A program made the translations under genes and the position numbers. From the NCBI RefSeq assembly GCF_004339545.1, contig NZ_SMGD01000011.1, positions 124,001 to 188,000 of the forward strand: a stretch of 64,000 nucleotides of DNA. Reading direction: 5' to 3'. Source of the DNA: Celerinatantimonas diazotrophica. GTDB lineage: Bacteria > Pseudomonadota > Gammaproteobacteria > Enterobacterales > Celerinatantimonadaceae. Shown here piece by piece: positions 9,566 through 16,335 of this stretch. The notes beneath the pieces are model-generated. The model saw only the letters and a program-made list of their open reading frames with translations, was not told the DNA's origin and did no database searches. Numbering within the stretch: the first letter of the stretch is position 1; each line of letters begins with the position of its first letter.

Positions 9566-10027
9566 ATGGTAGATTTAGATAAAATCGATCGTCAGTTACT
9601 ACGCTTGCTGCAGGATGATGGTCGATTAAGCAACGCAGAACTTTCTGAAAAAGTCCATATCAGTCAAGCAACCTGTCATCGTCGAGTCAATCGGCTCTTT
9701 GAAAGCGGGTTGATTCGTTCGGTACACGCACAGATTGCCCCGAAGGCGGTAAACTTGGGGACGCTAGTAATTGTCGGAGTCGTCTTAGATCGTTCTACGC
9801 CCCAGAGTTTTGCTGATTTTGAACAAGCAATTACTCAATTACCAATGATTTTAGACTGTCAATTAGTCGCTGGAGAATTTGACTACTTACTCCGTGTGCG
9901 GGTTAAAGATATTGAAGATTTTAACGATCTACACGCCAAACAACTGATTGCACTGCCAGCCGTTCGACAAATTCGCACTTTTTTTGTGATGAAAGAGGTC
10001 ATCGATAGTGCGCTTTTGCAATTTTAG
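9566..10027 (+). CDS. acdR: Lrp/AsnC family regulator, probable AcdR
   Basis: This 153-residue protein has the Lrp layout: an N-terminal helix-turn-helix (IDRQLLRLLQDDGRLSNAEL, VHISQATCHRRVNRLFESG) and a C-terminal RAM effector domain (GEFDYLLRVRVKDIEDFNDL). It is divergent from acdS with a 168 bp, very AT-rich gap, the arrangement known for acdR-acdS in Proteobacteria, where AcdR controls ACC deaminase expression. The name rests on this context plus family; Lrp paralogues are hard to separate by sequence alone. The ribosome site before the ATG is weak (GAAAG). Confidence 0.82.
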   Translation: MVDLDKIDRQLLRLLQDDGRLSNAELSEKVHISQATCHRRVNRLFESGLIRSVHAQIAPKAVNLGTLVIVGVVLDRSTPQSFADFEQAITQLPMILDCQLVAGEFDYLLRVRVKDIEDFNDLHAKQLIALPAVRQIRTFFVMKEVIDSALLQF

Positions 10028-10163
10028 AGTGTATTAAGAAAGGTGCATCGACAACATATTTTGCGCTCAGAAGATTCCTTGAGGCGATTCGGCTCAGTTT
10101 GAAGCTTTCTGCACCTGATAAATCACAATTTAGGTGATGAACTATTGAACTAAGCGAATAGAT

Positions 10164-10199
10164 AAAAAGGCCAGCACCATCAATTGCCAGCCTTTTCTT
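10164..10199. terminator. Bidirectional terminator between acdR and the MetE-like gene
   Basis: AAAAAGGCCAGCA and TGCCAGCCTTTTCTT can pair as GGC..GCA/TGC..GCC with a small 2x2 internal mismatch. A rich flank on one side and a T-rich flank on the other would serve transcripts from both directions. It lies between two convergent genes. Confidence 0.6.
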
Positions 10200-10212
10200 A
10201 GACTAAATAGTT

Positions 10213-11349
10213 TTAGGCATCTTTCCAAATATCGGCGGCAATGTCATTAATCAGACGGATTTTATTCCATTGGTCATCGACACTCAGTTTGTTGCCTTCT
10301 TCTGTTGAAGCAAAGCCACATTGTGGGCTCAAGCATAGATTAGCCAAAGGCACATACTCAGTTGCTTCCTTAATACGCGCCTTAATTAGGTCTTTATCTT
10401 CCAGCTCCGGAAATTTTGAAGTAACTAAACCTAAGACAATCCGACTACTGTTATGATGCCAGTGACGAAGCGGCGCAAAATCCCCTGCACGATCATTATC
10501 ATATTCTAAAAAGTAGCCATCATAGTTAGTTGCGAACAGCGCTTGAGCAATTGGCTCATAGCCACCAGAGAATAGCCAAGATGAAGCATGATTTCCCCGA
10601 CATACATGTGTCGTGATAACCATATCAGAGGGTTTATCGCAAAGCGCGTCATTGATAATTTGGGCACAGATTTCCGCGATGCTATCAGCATCGATCTCTT
10701 TGGCTTTTAACTCTTCACGTTTGTTCGCATCAGCTAAGAACGCCCAGTTGGTATCATCAAACTGCAAGTAACGACAACCAGCGGCGTAATAGGCTCTTAT
10801 AGCATCTTTATAAGTCGTGACCAGATCCGCATAAAAATCAGCTAAGTCAGGATAGATTTCAGCCACTTTTGATGACCCATCATTTGCCAGCAGTTCCTGA
10901 CGCAAAATCATCGTTGGGCTAGGAATGGTTGCTTTAGCCGTATGTTGACCATCCGCTTCGGCCACTTTTTTCAAATATGCAAAATGCGTCAAGAAAGGAT
11001 GATTTGCATTAAATGAAATTTGATCAATCACCCGAATGTTATAAGAAGGTGCCGCTTTACCATGGAATTTTTGATTGTATCCCTGCGTAGGAACGAACCC
11101 TTCGATTCCATTTAAGCTTTCGATGAAATCGAGATGCCAGAAACCACGACGAAATTCACCATCAGTAATCACTTTTAATCCAGCGGCTTTTTGCTGTTCA
11201 ACCAATTCGTTGATTGCGCAGTCTTCAACACGAGCCAATTCTTCTTTAGAGATGTGGCCTGCTCTAAAGTCTTTACGAGCTTGATGCAGGTAATCTGGGC
11301 GTAAATAACTCCCGACGACATCAGAGCGAAATGGAGGGCGAATAGCCAT
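10213..11349 (-). CDS. MetE-like cobalamin-independent methionine synthase family protein
   Basis: This 378-residue protein matches the short stand-alone form of the MetE catalytic domain (YxjG/YxjH type), which is predicted to move a methyl group to homocysteine. It opens with FRSDVVGSYLRP and TDGEFRRGFWHLDF. The likely zinc ligands are the His/Cys of HVCRGNH, a Glu in FLEYDNDRAG and the Cys of LSPQCGFAST. It is half the length of full MetE, lacking the N-terminal folate-binding half, so the methyl donor may not be methyltetrahydrofolate. Two MetJ-type boxes lie 46-61 bp upstream of the ATG, supporting a methionine role. It is convergent with acdR. Donor and acceptor remain unproven. Confidence 0.85.
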   Translation of the reverse strand: MAIRPPFRSDVVGSYLRPDYLHQARKDFRAGHISKEELARVEDCAINELVEQQKAAGLKVITDGEFRRGFWHLDFIESLNGIEGFVPTQGYNQKFHGKAAPSYNIRVIDQISFNANHPFLTHFAYLKKVAEADGQHTAKATIPSPTMILRQELLANDGSSKVAEIYPDLADFYADLVTTYKDAIRAYYAAGCRYLQFDDTNWAFLADANKREELKAKEIDADSIAEICAQIINDALCDKPSDMVITTHVCRGNHASSWLFSGGYEPIAQALFATNYDGYFLEYDNDRAGDFAPLRHWHHNSSRIVLGLVTSKFPELEDKDLIKARIKEATEYVPLANLCLSPQCGFASTEEGNKLSVDDQWNKIRLINDIAADIWKDA

Positions 11350-11394
11350 GAAAAATTCCTCTTACATTTTGAGTGATATTGCACTCATCATATT

Positions 11395-11410
11395 AGATGG
11401 CTAGACGTCT
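11395..11410 (-). promoter_or_regulatory. Tandem MetJ-type operator (met boxes)
   Basis: AGATGGCT (11395-11402) is directly followed by AGACGTCT (11403-11410). The second is an exact met box and the first matches at 5 of 8 positions. MetJ is known to bind two or more adjacent 8-bp boxes. The site is upstream of the MetE-like gene, where a repressor operator is expected. Confidence 0.72.
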
Positions 11411-11486
11411 GTTAATGGTAATTTAAACTATTATCTGAATTATGAAAATATTTCATCATCACAAATGCAGCTCTCACCATTTCTAC

Positions 11487-11969
11487 TCACTGATTGGCAA
11501 AACGAAGTAGATCATCCCCATCAAGTCGATAGATCACCCATTCATCTTGCGCTTTTGCACCAATTGAGCGATAAAAATCAATCGCTGGCTGATTCCAGTC
11601 CAATACACACCATTCAAAACGTCCGCAACTCTTGGCCACTGCAATTTGTGCAACATGTTTTATCAAGGCTTTACCAACCCCCTGTCCTCGGCACTGTGGC
11701 GAGACATAAAGATCTTCTAAATAAAGGCCATTTTTACCGAGCCATGTTGAATAATTATAAAAATACACGGCATACCCCATCGCTTCACCAGCCACTTCAC
11801 AGATCAATGCATGGGCCGTCGCACTTTTAGAAAATAAACTCTGCTCTATATCACTAATACTTGCTGTTACATCTGCTGGACGCTTTTCATAATCAGCCAG
11901 TTGCTGAATTAAACCCAAAATTGTCGCTGCATCATCAAACCTGGCGGGGCGAATCGTTACATCTCTCAT
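11487..11969 (-). CDS. GNAT family N-acetyltransferase
   Basis: This 160-residue protein has the GNAT fold motifs: IRPARFDDAATILGLIQQLA at the N-terminus, the core strand YLEDLYVSPQCRGQGVGKAL carrying the acetyl-CoA pyrophosphate loop (Q/RxxGxG/A), and the later FEWCVLDWNQPAIDFYRSIG. These resemble diamine and amino-acid N-acetyltransferases of the SSAT-like branch, but the substrate is not certain. The start at 11969 follows TTGGAGAGATT, and an alternative ATG eight codons upstream lacks a ribosome site. It stands alone, between the MetE-like gene and the tRNA cluster. Confidence 0.85.
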   Translation of the reverse strand: MRDVTIRPARFDDAATILGLIQQLADYEKRPADVTASISDIEQSLFSKSATAHALICEVAGEAMGYAVYFYNYSTWLGKNGLYLEDLYVSPQCRGQGVGKALIKHVAQIAVAKSCGRFEWCVLDWNQPAIDFYRSIGAKAQDEWVIYRLDGDDLLRFANQ

Positions 11970-12266
11970 AATCTCTCCAACTGATTGATCCAAATTATTT
12001 GCTATCGTTTTATTTGTCTTTTAAAAGGTAAAACCGCCTCGAGTAGATAAGAAGAGTTAGGTGTTTTAACAATCCAACTCTCAAACGATTTCTCTTTTAT
12101 CTATTGGCGCCACACGCGAGTCGCTGAGCCATTGTTGGCTAAAACCTCTTGTCAAACAATGGACATATCGTTAAAAGTACAACTCAACAAACGAATAAGC
12201 GCCAGGAAAATCAAGTTATGCTGAATTTACCATCAAAAGAGATCATTAATTCGTCATTTGGTATAT

Positions 12267-12300
12267 AATTCAGCCAAACGGGCTGAATTTGCATTTTTTT
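12267..12300 (+). terminator. Orphan Rho-independent terminator
   Basis: AATTCAGCC (12267-12275) pairs perfectly with GGCTGAATT (12281-12289) around a 5-nt loop, followed by TGCATTTTTTT. The nearest upstream gene is on the opposite strand, so no annotated transcript ends here. It may close a small RNA, or insulate the tRNA promoter that begins 14 bp later. Confidence 0.65.
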
Positions 12301-12313
12301 GCCAAAAAAGAGG

Positions 12314-12342
12314 TTGACGCTCGATGGTCATATCAGCATAAT
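12314..12342 (+). promoter_or_regulatory. Promoter of the tRNA Met-Leu-Gln-Gln-Met unit
   Basis: TTGACG (12314-12319) and CATAAT (12337-12342) are separated by 17 bp, followed by the GC-rich ACGCGCCGC. A GC-rich discriminator is typical of stringently controlled stable-RNA promoters. The first tRNA begins 41 bp after the -10 box. Confidence 0.75.
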
Positions 12343-12382
12343 ACGCGCCGCAGCAACGGAGAAGTCGCTGTGAAATGTTGTT

Positions 12383-12459
12383 GGCTATGTAGCTCAGTTG
12401 GTTAGAGCACAGCACTCATAATGCTGGGGTCGCAGGTTCAAGTCCCGCCATAGCCACCA
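12383..12459 (+). tRNA. metT: tRNA-Met (CAT), elongator
   Basis: This 77-nt cloverleaf has acceptor GGCTATG pairing with CATAGCC and an encoded CCA end. The anticodon loop in ACTCATAAT gives CAT. It is closely similar to the E. coli elongator tRNA-Met and is identical to the second copy at 12780. Confidence 0.96.
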
Positions 12460-12491
12460 AACTTGAAAAAGTTAAACAACATACTGAAAAT

Positions 12492-12576
12492 GCGGAAGTG
12501 GCGGAATTGGTAGACGCGCTAGATTTAGGTTCTAGTACCGTAAGGTGTGAGAGTTCAAGTCTCTCCTTCCGCACCA
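12492..12576 (+). tRNA. leuW: tRNA-Leu (TAG)
   Basis: This is an 85-nt class II tRNA with acceptor GCGGAAG/CTTCCGC, a long variable arm, the anticodon TAG within GATTTAGGTTC, and an encoded CCA. It occupies the leuW position of the enterobacterial metT-leuW-gln cluster. Confidence 0.96.
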
Positions 12577-12590
12577 TTTTCAGAGGCTGT

Positions 12591-12665
12591 AGGGGTATAG
12601 CCAAGTGGTAAGGCAACGGGTTTTGATCCCGTCATGCGCTGGTTCGAATCCAGCTACCCCTGCCA
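12591..12665 (+). tRNA. glnU: tRNA-Gln (TTG)
   Basis: This 75-nt tRNA has acceptor AGGGGTA/TACCCCT, discriminator G and an encoded CCA. The anticodon loop GTTTTGATC gives TTG. It differs from the next copy at one T-loop base (TTCGAAT against TTCAAAT). Confidence 0.96.
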
Positions 12666-12666
12666 T

Positions 12667-12696
12667 ACTCCTGGTGAAATATTTAGGGGTTTTTTT
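12667..12696 (+). terminator. Weak terminator-like hairpin inside the tRNA cluster
   Basis: ACTCCT can pair with AGGGGT (one G-U pair) across a 12-nt loop, followed by seven T. It sits between the two tRNA-Gln (TTG) genes and could cause partial termination or mark an RNA-processing site. The stem is short, so support is modest. Confidence 0.35.
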
Positions 12697-12700
12697 ATAC

Positions 12701-12775
12701 AGGGGTATAGCCAAGTGGTAAGGCAACGGGTTTTGATCCCGTCATGCGCTGGTTCAAATCCAGCTACCCCTGCCA
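12701..12775 (+). tRNA. glnW: tRNA-Gln (TTG), second copy
   Basis: This 75-nt tRNA is identical to the previous tRNA-Gln except for A instead of G in the T loop, which keeps a purine at that position. Anticodon is TTG and CCA is encoded. It is a tandem duplicate, as in the E. coli cluster. Confidence 0.95.
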
Positions 12776-12779
12776 AACT

Positions 12780-12856
12780 GGCTATGTAGCTCAGTTGGTT
12801 AGAGCACAGCACTCATAATGCTGGGGTCGCAGGTTCAAGTCCCGCCATAGCCACCA
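12780..12856 (+). tRNA. metU: tRNA-Met (CAT), second copy
   Basis: This 77-nt tRNA is base-for-base identical to the tRNA-Met at 12383, with anticodon CAT and an encoded CCA. It lies 4 bp after the second tRNA-Gln. Identity indicates recent duplication or gene conversion. Confidence 0.96.
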
Positions 12857-12858
12857 TT

Positions 12859-12872
12859 ATGTAGCACAGTTG
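12859..12872 (+). pseudogene. Remnant of a tRNA-Met 5' half
   Basis: ATGTAGCACAGTTG repeats the acceptor/D-arm start of the adjacent tRNA-Met with one mismatch (ATGTAGCTCAGTTG) and then diverges. No anticodon arm or T arm follows. It looks like what is left after a deletion in the tandem tRNA array, although so short a match could be chance. Confidence 0.4.
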
Positions 12873-12901
12873 TTTGATAAAATTCAAAATTTGAAAACCG
12901 G

Positions 12902-12929
12902 TTGACTGGCAAATCGTGATGATTATAAT
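12902..12929 (+). promoter_or_regulatory. Internal promoter before tRNA-Gln (CTG)
   Basis: TTGACT (12902-12907) and a perfect TATAAT (12924-12929) are 16 bp apart, followed by TTCCGCC. This sits in the 105 bp gap before the last tRNA, so tRNA-Gln (CTG) probably has its own strong promoter. Confidence 0.75.
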
Positions 12930-12961
12930 TTCCGCCAATCGGCATCTCGCAAGAGTCCTGT

Positions 12962-13036
12962 AGGGGTATAGCCAAGTGGTAAGGCAACGGATTCTGATTC
13001 CGTCATTCGTTGGTTCGAGTCCAGCTACCCCTGCCA
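12962..13036 (+). tRNA. glnV: tRNA-Gln (CTG)
   Basis: This 75-nt tRNA shares the acceptor and D arm with the two TTG copies but has a changed anticodon arm (GATTCTGATTC, anticodon CTG) and encoded CCA. It is the last gene of the cluster and is followed directly by a terminator. Confidence 0.95.
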
Positions 13037-13045
13037 CCATTTTTT

Positions 13046-13077
13046 AAAAAAGCCTGTTTATGACAGGCTTTTTTATT
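13046..13077 (+). terminator. Terminator of the tRNA cluster
   Basis: AAAAAAGCCTGT pairs with ACAGGCTTTTTT around a short TTATG loop, followed by further T. It begins 10 bp after tRNA-Gln (CTG). The A-rich left flank means it could also stop ubiF transcripts from the other side. Confidence 0.85.
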
Positions 13078-13162
13078 TCTCTAAATTATTTATATTTTTT
13101 ATCAAAATTATTTAAGATAAGGCACTAAACTCATTGCACCTTATCCATATACGTTCATTCAA

Positions 13163-14320
13163 TCAATTGATCCCCAAGGCATAACGCAGTGCCTTAGTCT
13201 TAGCCACGCCAGCATGCTCAGCAACAATGATCCCCGCACGACGAATTGTTTTAACGAGTGAATGTGGATGAGAAAACCCCTTATAAAATAGATCCATCGC
13301 CGACTGCATCAATAAATTATCGCACTTACGCTGACGTTGATACTTCACAAGCAAAGTTTCAAAGGGCTCATTTAAAGAGTGCTCTTTAAAGATGCGAAGC
13401 AAAGTTGCAACATCCTTAAAACCAATATTCACCCCCTGCCCTGCCAACGGATGAATTGTATGCGCACTATCACCCGCTAAAACCACTCGGCCTTTAAAAT
13501 ATTGATGAACATGCCGACGAACCAATGCAAAGTTAGCCCAATCAAGCAGTTCAAACTCACCTTCAAGCGCTGGAAAAGCCGCTTGGATCTGAGTTTTTAA
13601 AGCATCTGCCTTTAACCCTTGCAGTGATTTAATCCGAGCGCTCTGGTCATACCAAATCAAGGTTCCATAATCATCATACAATGGCAACAATGCGCGAGGG
13701 CCGCTAGGGTAAAACTCCTGCCAGGTAATGCGTTCTGGAGCCTTAGCGAACTTCACATTTATACTTAAACAGCGTTGTCGATAATCCCACCCGGTAATAC
13801 CAAGCCCCGTCTGCTGTCGAACGGTAGATTTAGCTCCATCAGCGCCAACTACCAGCAATGCTCGGATTGACTGCTGCTGATAGGTCAAAGTGGCATGCGT
13901 TGGTGTCTGAGTCAGCTGCCAATCATTCCATGGCAATAGCGTTACCCCAAGTTCGCGACAGCGCTGCCATAGAGCCAATTGGACGATGCGATTTTCAATC
14001 ATGTAGCCTAAGTGATCCTGCCCGACCTCGTGGCAGTCAAATTTAAGTTTATCAGTTTGTCCCGCTTCCCAAGTTTGCAACCCGATATATGGCGTCAGGC
14101 GCATCTTTTCGATAAATGGCCAAGCACCAAGTTCACGAAGTAACCGCTCACTACCTAAACTAAAAGCGGATAAACGCAAATCTGGCCTCGAGTGTGGGTC
14201 AAACGCAGCCGGAGTTGAAGGGTCAATCATTGCCACTTTACGCTGCTGCATGGCAAATCCACAAGCGATGGCGGCGCCGACCATTCCGCCACCGACCACG
14301 ACGATATCGTATTGTTGCAT
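13163..14320 (-). CDS. ubiF: FAD-dependent ubiquinone biosynthesis hydroxylase, UbiF-like
   Basis: This 385-residue flavoprotein monooxygenase belongs to the UbiF/UbiH/Coq6 family that hydroxylates the ring of ubiquinone precursors. It has the N-terminal dinucleotide fold IVVVGGGMVGAAIA, the central VVGADGAKSTVRQ (DG motif) and the C-terminal GDSAHTIHPLAGQGVNIG that binds FAD ribose. The UbiF assignment rests on its place between the Met/Leu/Gln tRNA cluster and miaB, as in E. coli. UbiH and UbiI paralogues are similar, so the exact ring position is inferred. Confidence 0.87.
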   Translation of the reverse strand: MQQYDIVVVGGGMVGAAIACGFAMQQRKVAMIDPSTPAAFDPHSRPDLRLSAFSLGSERLLRELGAWPFIEKMRLTPYIGLQTWEAGQTDKLKFDCHEVGQDHLGYMIENRIVQLALWQRCRELGVTLLPWNDWQLTQTPTHATLTYQQQSIRALLVVGADGAKSTVRQQTGLGITGWDYRQRCLSINVKFAKAPERITWQEFYPSGPRALLPLYDDYGTLIWYDQSARIKSLQGLKADALKTQIQAAFPALEGEFELLDWANFALVRRHVHQYFKGRVVLAGDSAHTIHPLAGQGVNIGFKDVATLLRIFKEHSLNEPFETLLVKYQRQRKCDNLLMQSAMDLFYKGFSHPHSLVKTIRRAGIIVAEHAGVAKTKALRYALGIN

Positions 14321-14495
14321 AATCTTTGGAACAAATGGTTGATAGCTATTAGTTTACTACGATAGGTCACATATCCCAACGCTATCTTTTTCATCTATAT
14401 GCGACAAACTGAGGGCATTCACATTTACAATAGCATCAACAAAATATGATATTGGTTTAAACTTCATAAGCTTAGCAAGTGACATGGCTTTGTCT

Positions 14496-14765
14496 CTAGG
14501 GAAAGCTGAGCTTTAGCGGTTAAATTTTGTTCAAATTAAATGCATTTTGAACGGATCGTATTCTGAGGATGTTTAATGCATTAAGCCAAAACAGACAACA
14601 AAGTTCAAAGTGCATTTAAGTCAACTCGCTGGGCCGTATCTGAAGCAAACTTATCCAGCGTTATACGTTATTTTTTGGCTGATGGTTACACTGCAAACGT
14701 CTGCCTTGCCTAAAATCCGCCTCGGATTGCTGCAAAAAGAATCACAAAAGAACAACATTCCCTAG
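14496..14765 (+). repeat. MITE-like inverted-repeat element, copy 1 (diverged)
   Basis: This 270 bp element begins CTAGGGAAAGCTGAGC and ends ATTCCCTAG. It aligns along its whole length with the copies near 25.5 and 42.7 kb (shared blocks: TTTTGTTCAAATTAAA, GCATTTTGAAC, TTATCCAGCGTTA, TGCCTTGCCTAAA). It is clearly older, with imperfect ends. It fills the ubiF/miaB divergent gap and ends 66 bp before the miaB start. It contains no transposase. Confidence 0.82.
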
Positions 14766-14831
14766 TCAGTGGGACTTGAAAAAAGTAAAATACGTCTCCA
14801 TTTTCGACCTATAAACAAACTGAGTGAAAGC

Positions 14832-16262
14832 ATGGCCAAAAAACTGCATATAAAAACCTGGGGCTGCCAGATGAACGAGTATGATTCATCCAAAATGGCA
14901 GAACTGCTGGATGCAACTCACGGCTATGAGCTCACAGAAGATCCCGCGCAAGCGGATGTGCTGTTGCTCAACACCTGTTCCATCCGCGAAAAGGCTCAGG
15001 AAAAAGTGTTCCATCAGTTGGGACGCTGGAAAAATTTAAAAGCAAGTAACCCTGAACTCGTCATCGGTGTTGGGGGTTGTGTTGCCTCTCAAGAAGGTGC
15101 GGCTATTCGCGAACGTGCCCCATTTGTCGATATCGTCTTTGGACCACAAACTTTACATCGTTTACCCGAGATGATTAAAAAAGTCCGTCAAGAACATGGT
15201 TCAGTTGTAGATATCAGCTTCCCGGAAATCGAAAAATTTGATCGTCTGCCAGAGCCACGAGCTGAAGGCCCTTCGGCTTTTGTTTCGGTCATGGAAGGTT
15301 GCAATAAATACTGCTCATTTTGTGTTGTCCCCTACACTCGCGGGGAAGAAATTAGTCGGCCACTGGACGATGTGCTCTATGAAATAGCTACATTAGCCGA
15401 GAAAGGCGTGCGTGAAGTCAACCTGTTGGGGCAAAATGTGAACGCCTATCGTGGCACCATGCACGATGGCAACATCTGTAGTTTTGCAGAGCTGTTACGC
15501 TATGTTGCGAGCATCGATGGGATTGACCGGATTCGCTATACCACCAGCCATCCAGTTGAATTTACTGACGATATTGTGGAAGTCTATAAAGACACACCAG
15601 AACTAGTCAGTTTTTTGCATCTGCCGGTACAAAGTGGCTCTGATCGGATTTTAACACTGATGAAGCGGCCTCATACCGCATTAGAATATAAATCGATTAT
15701 CCGTAAATTACGTAAGGCACGTCCGGATATCGAAATTAGTTCTGATTTTATTGTTGGATTCCCCGGGGAAACCGACGAAGACTTTGCCAAAACAATGGAA
15801 CTGATCGAGCAAGTTAATTTCGATATGAGTTTCAGCTTTATTTACAGCCCTCGTCCTGGGACACCGGCTGCAGATTTACCCGATGACGTTACCGAAGAGA
15901 CCAAAAAGCAGCGGTTGTACATTCTTCAAGACCGCATCAACCAGCATGCAATGCAGTTCAGTCGCCGGATGCTTGATAGCGAGCAGCGAATTCTGGTGGA
16001 AGGACCATCCAAGAAAAATCCGATGGAGTTGCGTGGTCGAACCGAGAATAATCGGGTTGTAAACTTTGAAGGTCATCCCGAACTGATTGGTCAGTTTGTA
16101 GATGTGTTAATTACGGATGTGTTTCCTAATTCATTACGCGGTAAGCTGGTGCGGGATGAATCGCAAATGGACTTACGCGTACATACGACGCCAAATGCGA
16201 TCATCAATAAAAATACCACTGAGCAACCCAATGAACTAGGGGTCACTACTTTTACCCCATAA
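14832..16262 (+). CDS. miaB: tRNA-2-methylthio-N6-isopentenyladenosine synthase
   Basis: This 476-residue radical-SAM methylthiotransferase adds a methylthio group to i6A37 of tRNAs reading UNN codons. The N-terminal cluster cysteines are C12, C49 and C83 ([25 protein letters not shown]). The radical-SAM triad is C157, C161 and C164 ([11 protein letters not shown]). A C-terminal TRAM domain follows. The start at 14832 gives the E. coli-like [14 protein letters not shown]; an upstream in-frame extension of 21 codons reaches into the repeat element and is not family-like. The ribosome site is weak. It heads the conserved miaB-ybeZ-ybeY-ybeX-lnt run. Confidence 0.96.
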   Translation: MAKKLHIKTWGCQMNEYDSSKMAELLDATHGYELTEDPAQADVLLLNTCSIREKAQEKVFHQLGRWKNLKASNPELVIGVGGCVASQEGAAIRERAPFVDIVFGPQTLHRLPEMIKKVRQEHGSVVDISFPEIEKFDRLPEPRAEGPSAFVSVMEGCNKYCSFCVVPYTRGEEISRPLDDVLYEIATLAEKGVREVNLLGQNVNAYRGTMHDGNICSFAELLRYVASIDGIDRIRYTTSHPVEFTDDIVEVYKDTPELVSFLHLPVQSGSDRILTLMKRPHTALEYKSIIRKLRKARPDIEISSDFIVGFPGETDEDFAKTMELIEQVNFDMSFSFIYSPRPGTPAADLPDDVTEETKKQRLYILQDRINQHAMQFSRRMLDSEQRILVEGPSKKNPMELRGRTENNRVVNFEGHPELIGQFVDVLITDVFPNSLRGKLVRDESQMDLRVHTTPNAIINKNTTEQPNELGVTTFTP

Positions 16263-16268
16263 CTTATC

Positions 16269-16293
16269 AGAGATGCCATATAACGGCATCTCT
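16269..16293 (+). terminator. Hairpin between miaB and ybeZ, possible attenuator
   Basis: AGAGATGCC pairs perfectly with GGCATCTCT across a 7-nt loop, directly after the miaB stop. The following ATTATAAG has no real T run, so it is more likely a partial terminator or an mRNA 3'-end stabiliser than a full stop. Confidence 0.45.
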
Positions 16294-16335
16294 ATTATAA
16301 GCTTAGGAGCAATGCCGAAACGGCTTTGATAAACA

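Larger units (their letters stand above)
11970..12382. other. Intergenic region upstream of the tRNA cluster
   Basis: No protein gene is supported here. The region holds the tRNA promoter at its right end and, before it, a strong plus-strand terminator with no upstream coding gene. It also contains several pairing segments: TTGGCGC near 12104 with GCGCCAG near 12201, and CCATTGTT with AACAATGG inside them. A small structured RNA is possible. Confidence 0.5.

Noticed and set aside
1-12300. Genomic island inserted next to the tRNA cluster
   Set aside because: The accessory-looking genes lie beside tRNAs, but I see no integrase, no repeat of a tRNA 3' end and no sharp change in composition.
12416-13040. 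Two minus-strand reading frames across the tRNA cluster, both ending in MAGLEPATPAL
   Set aside because: They are antisense translations of the tRNA-Gln and tRNA-Met genes. This peptide is a well-known artefact of tRNA regions, and no ribosome site or family supports it.
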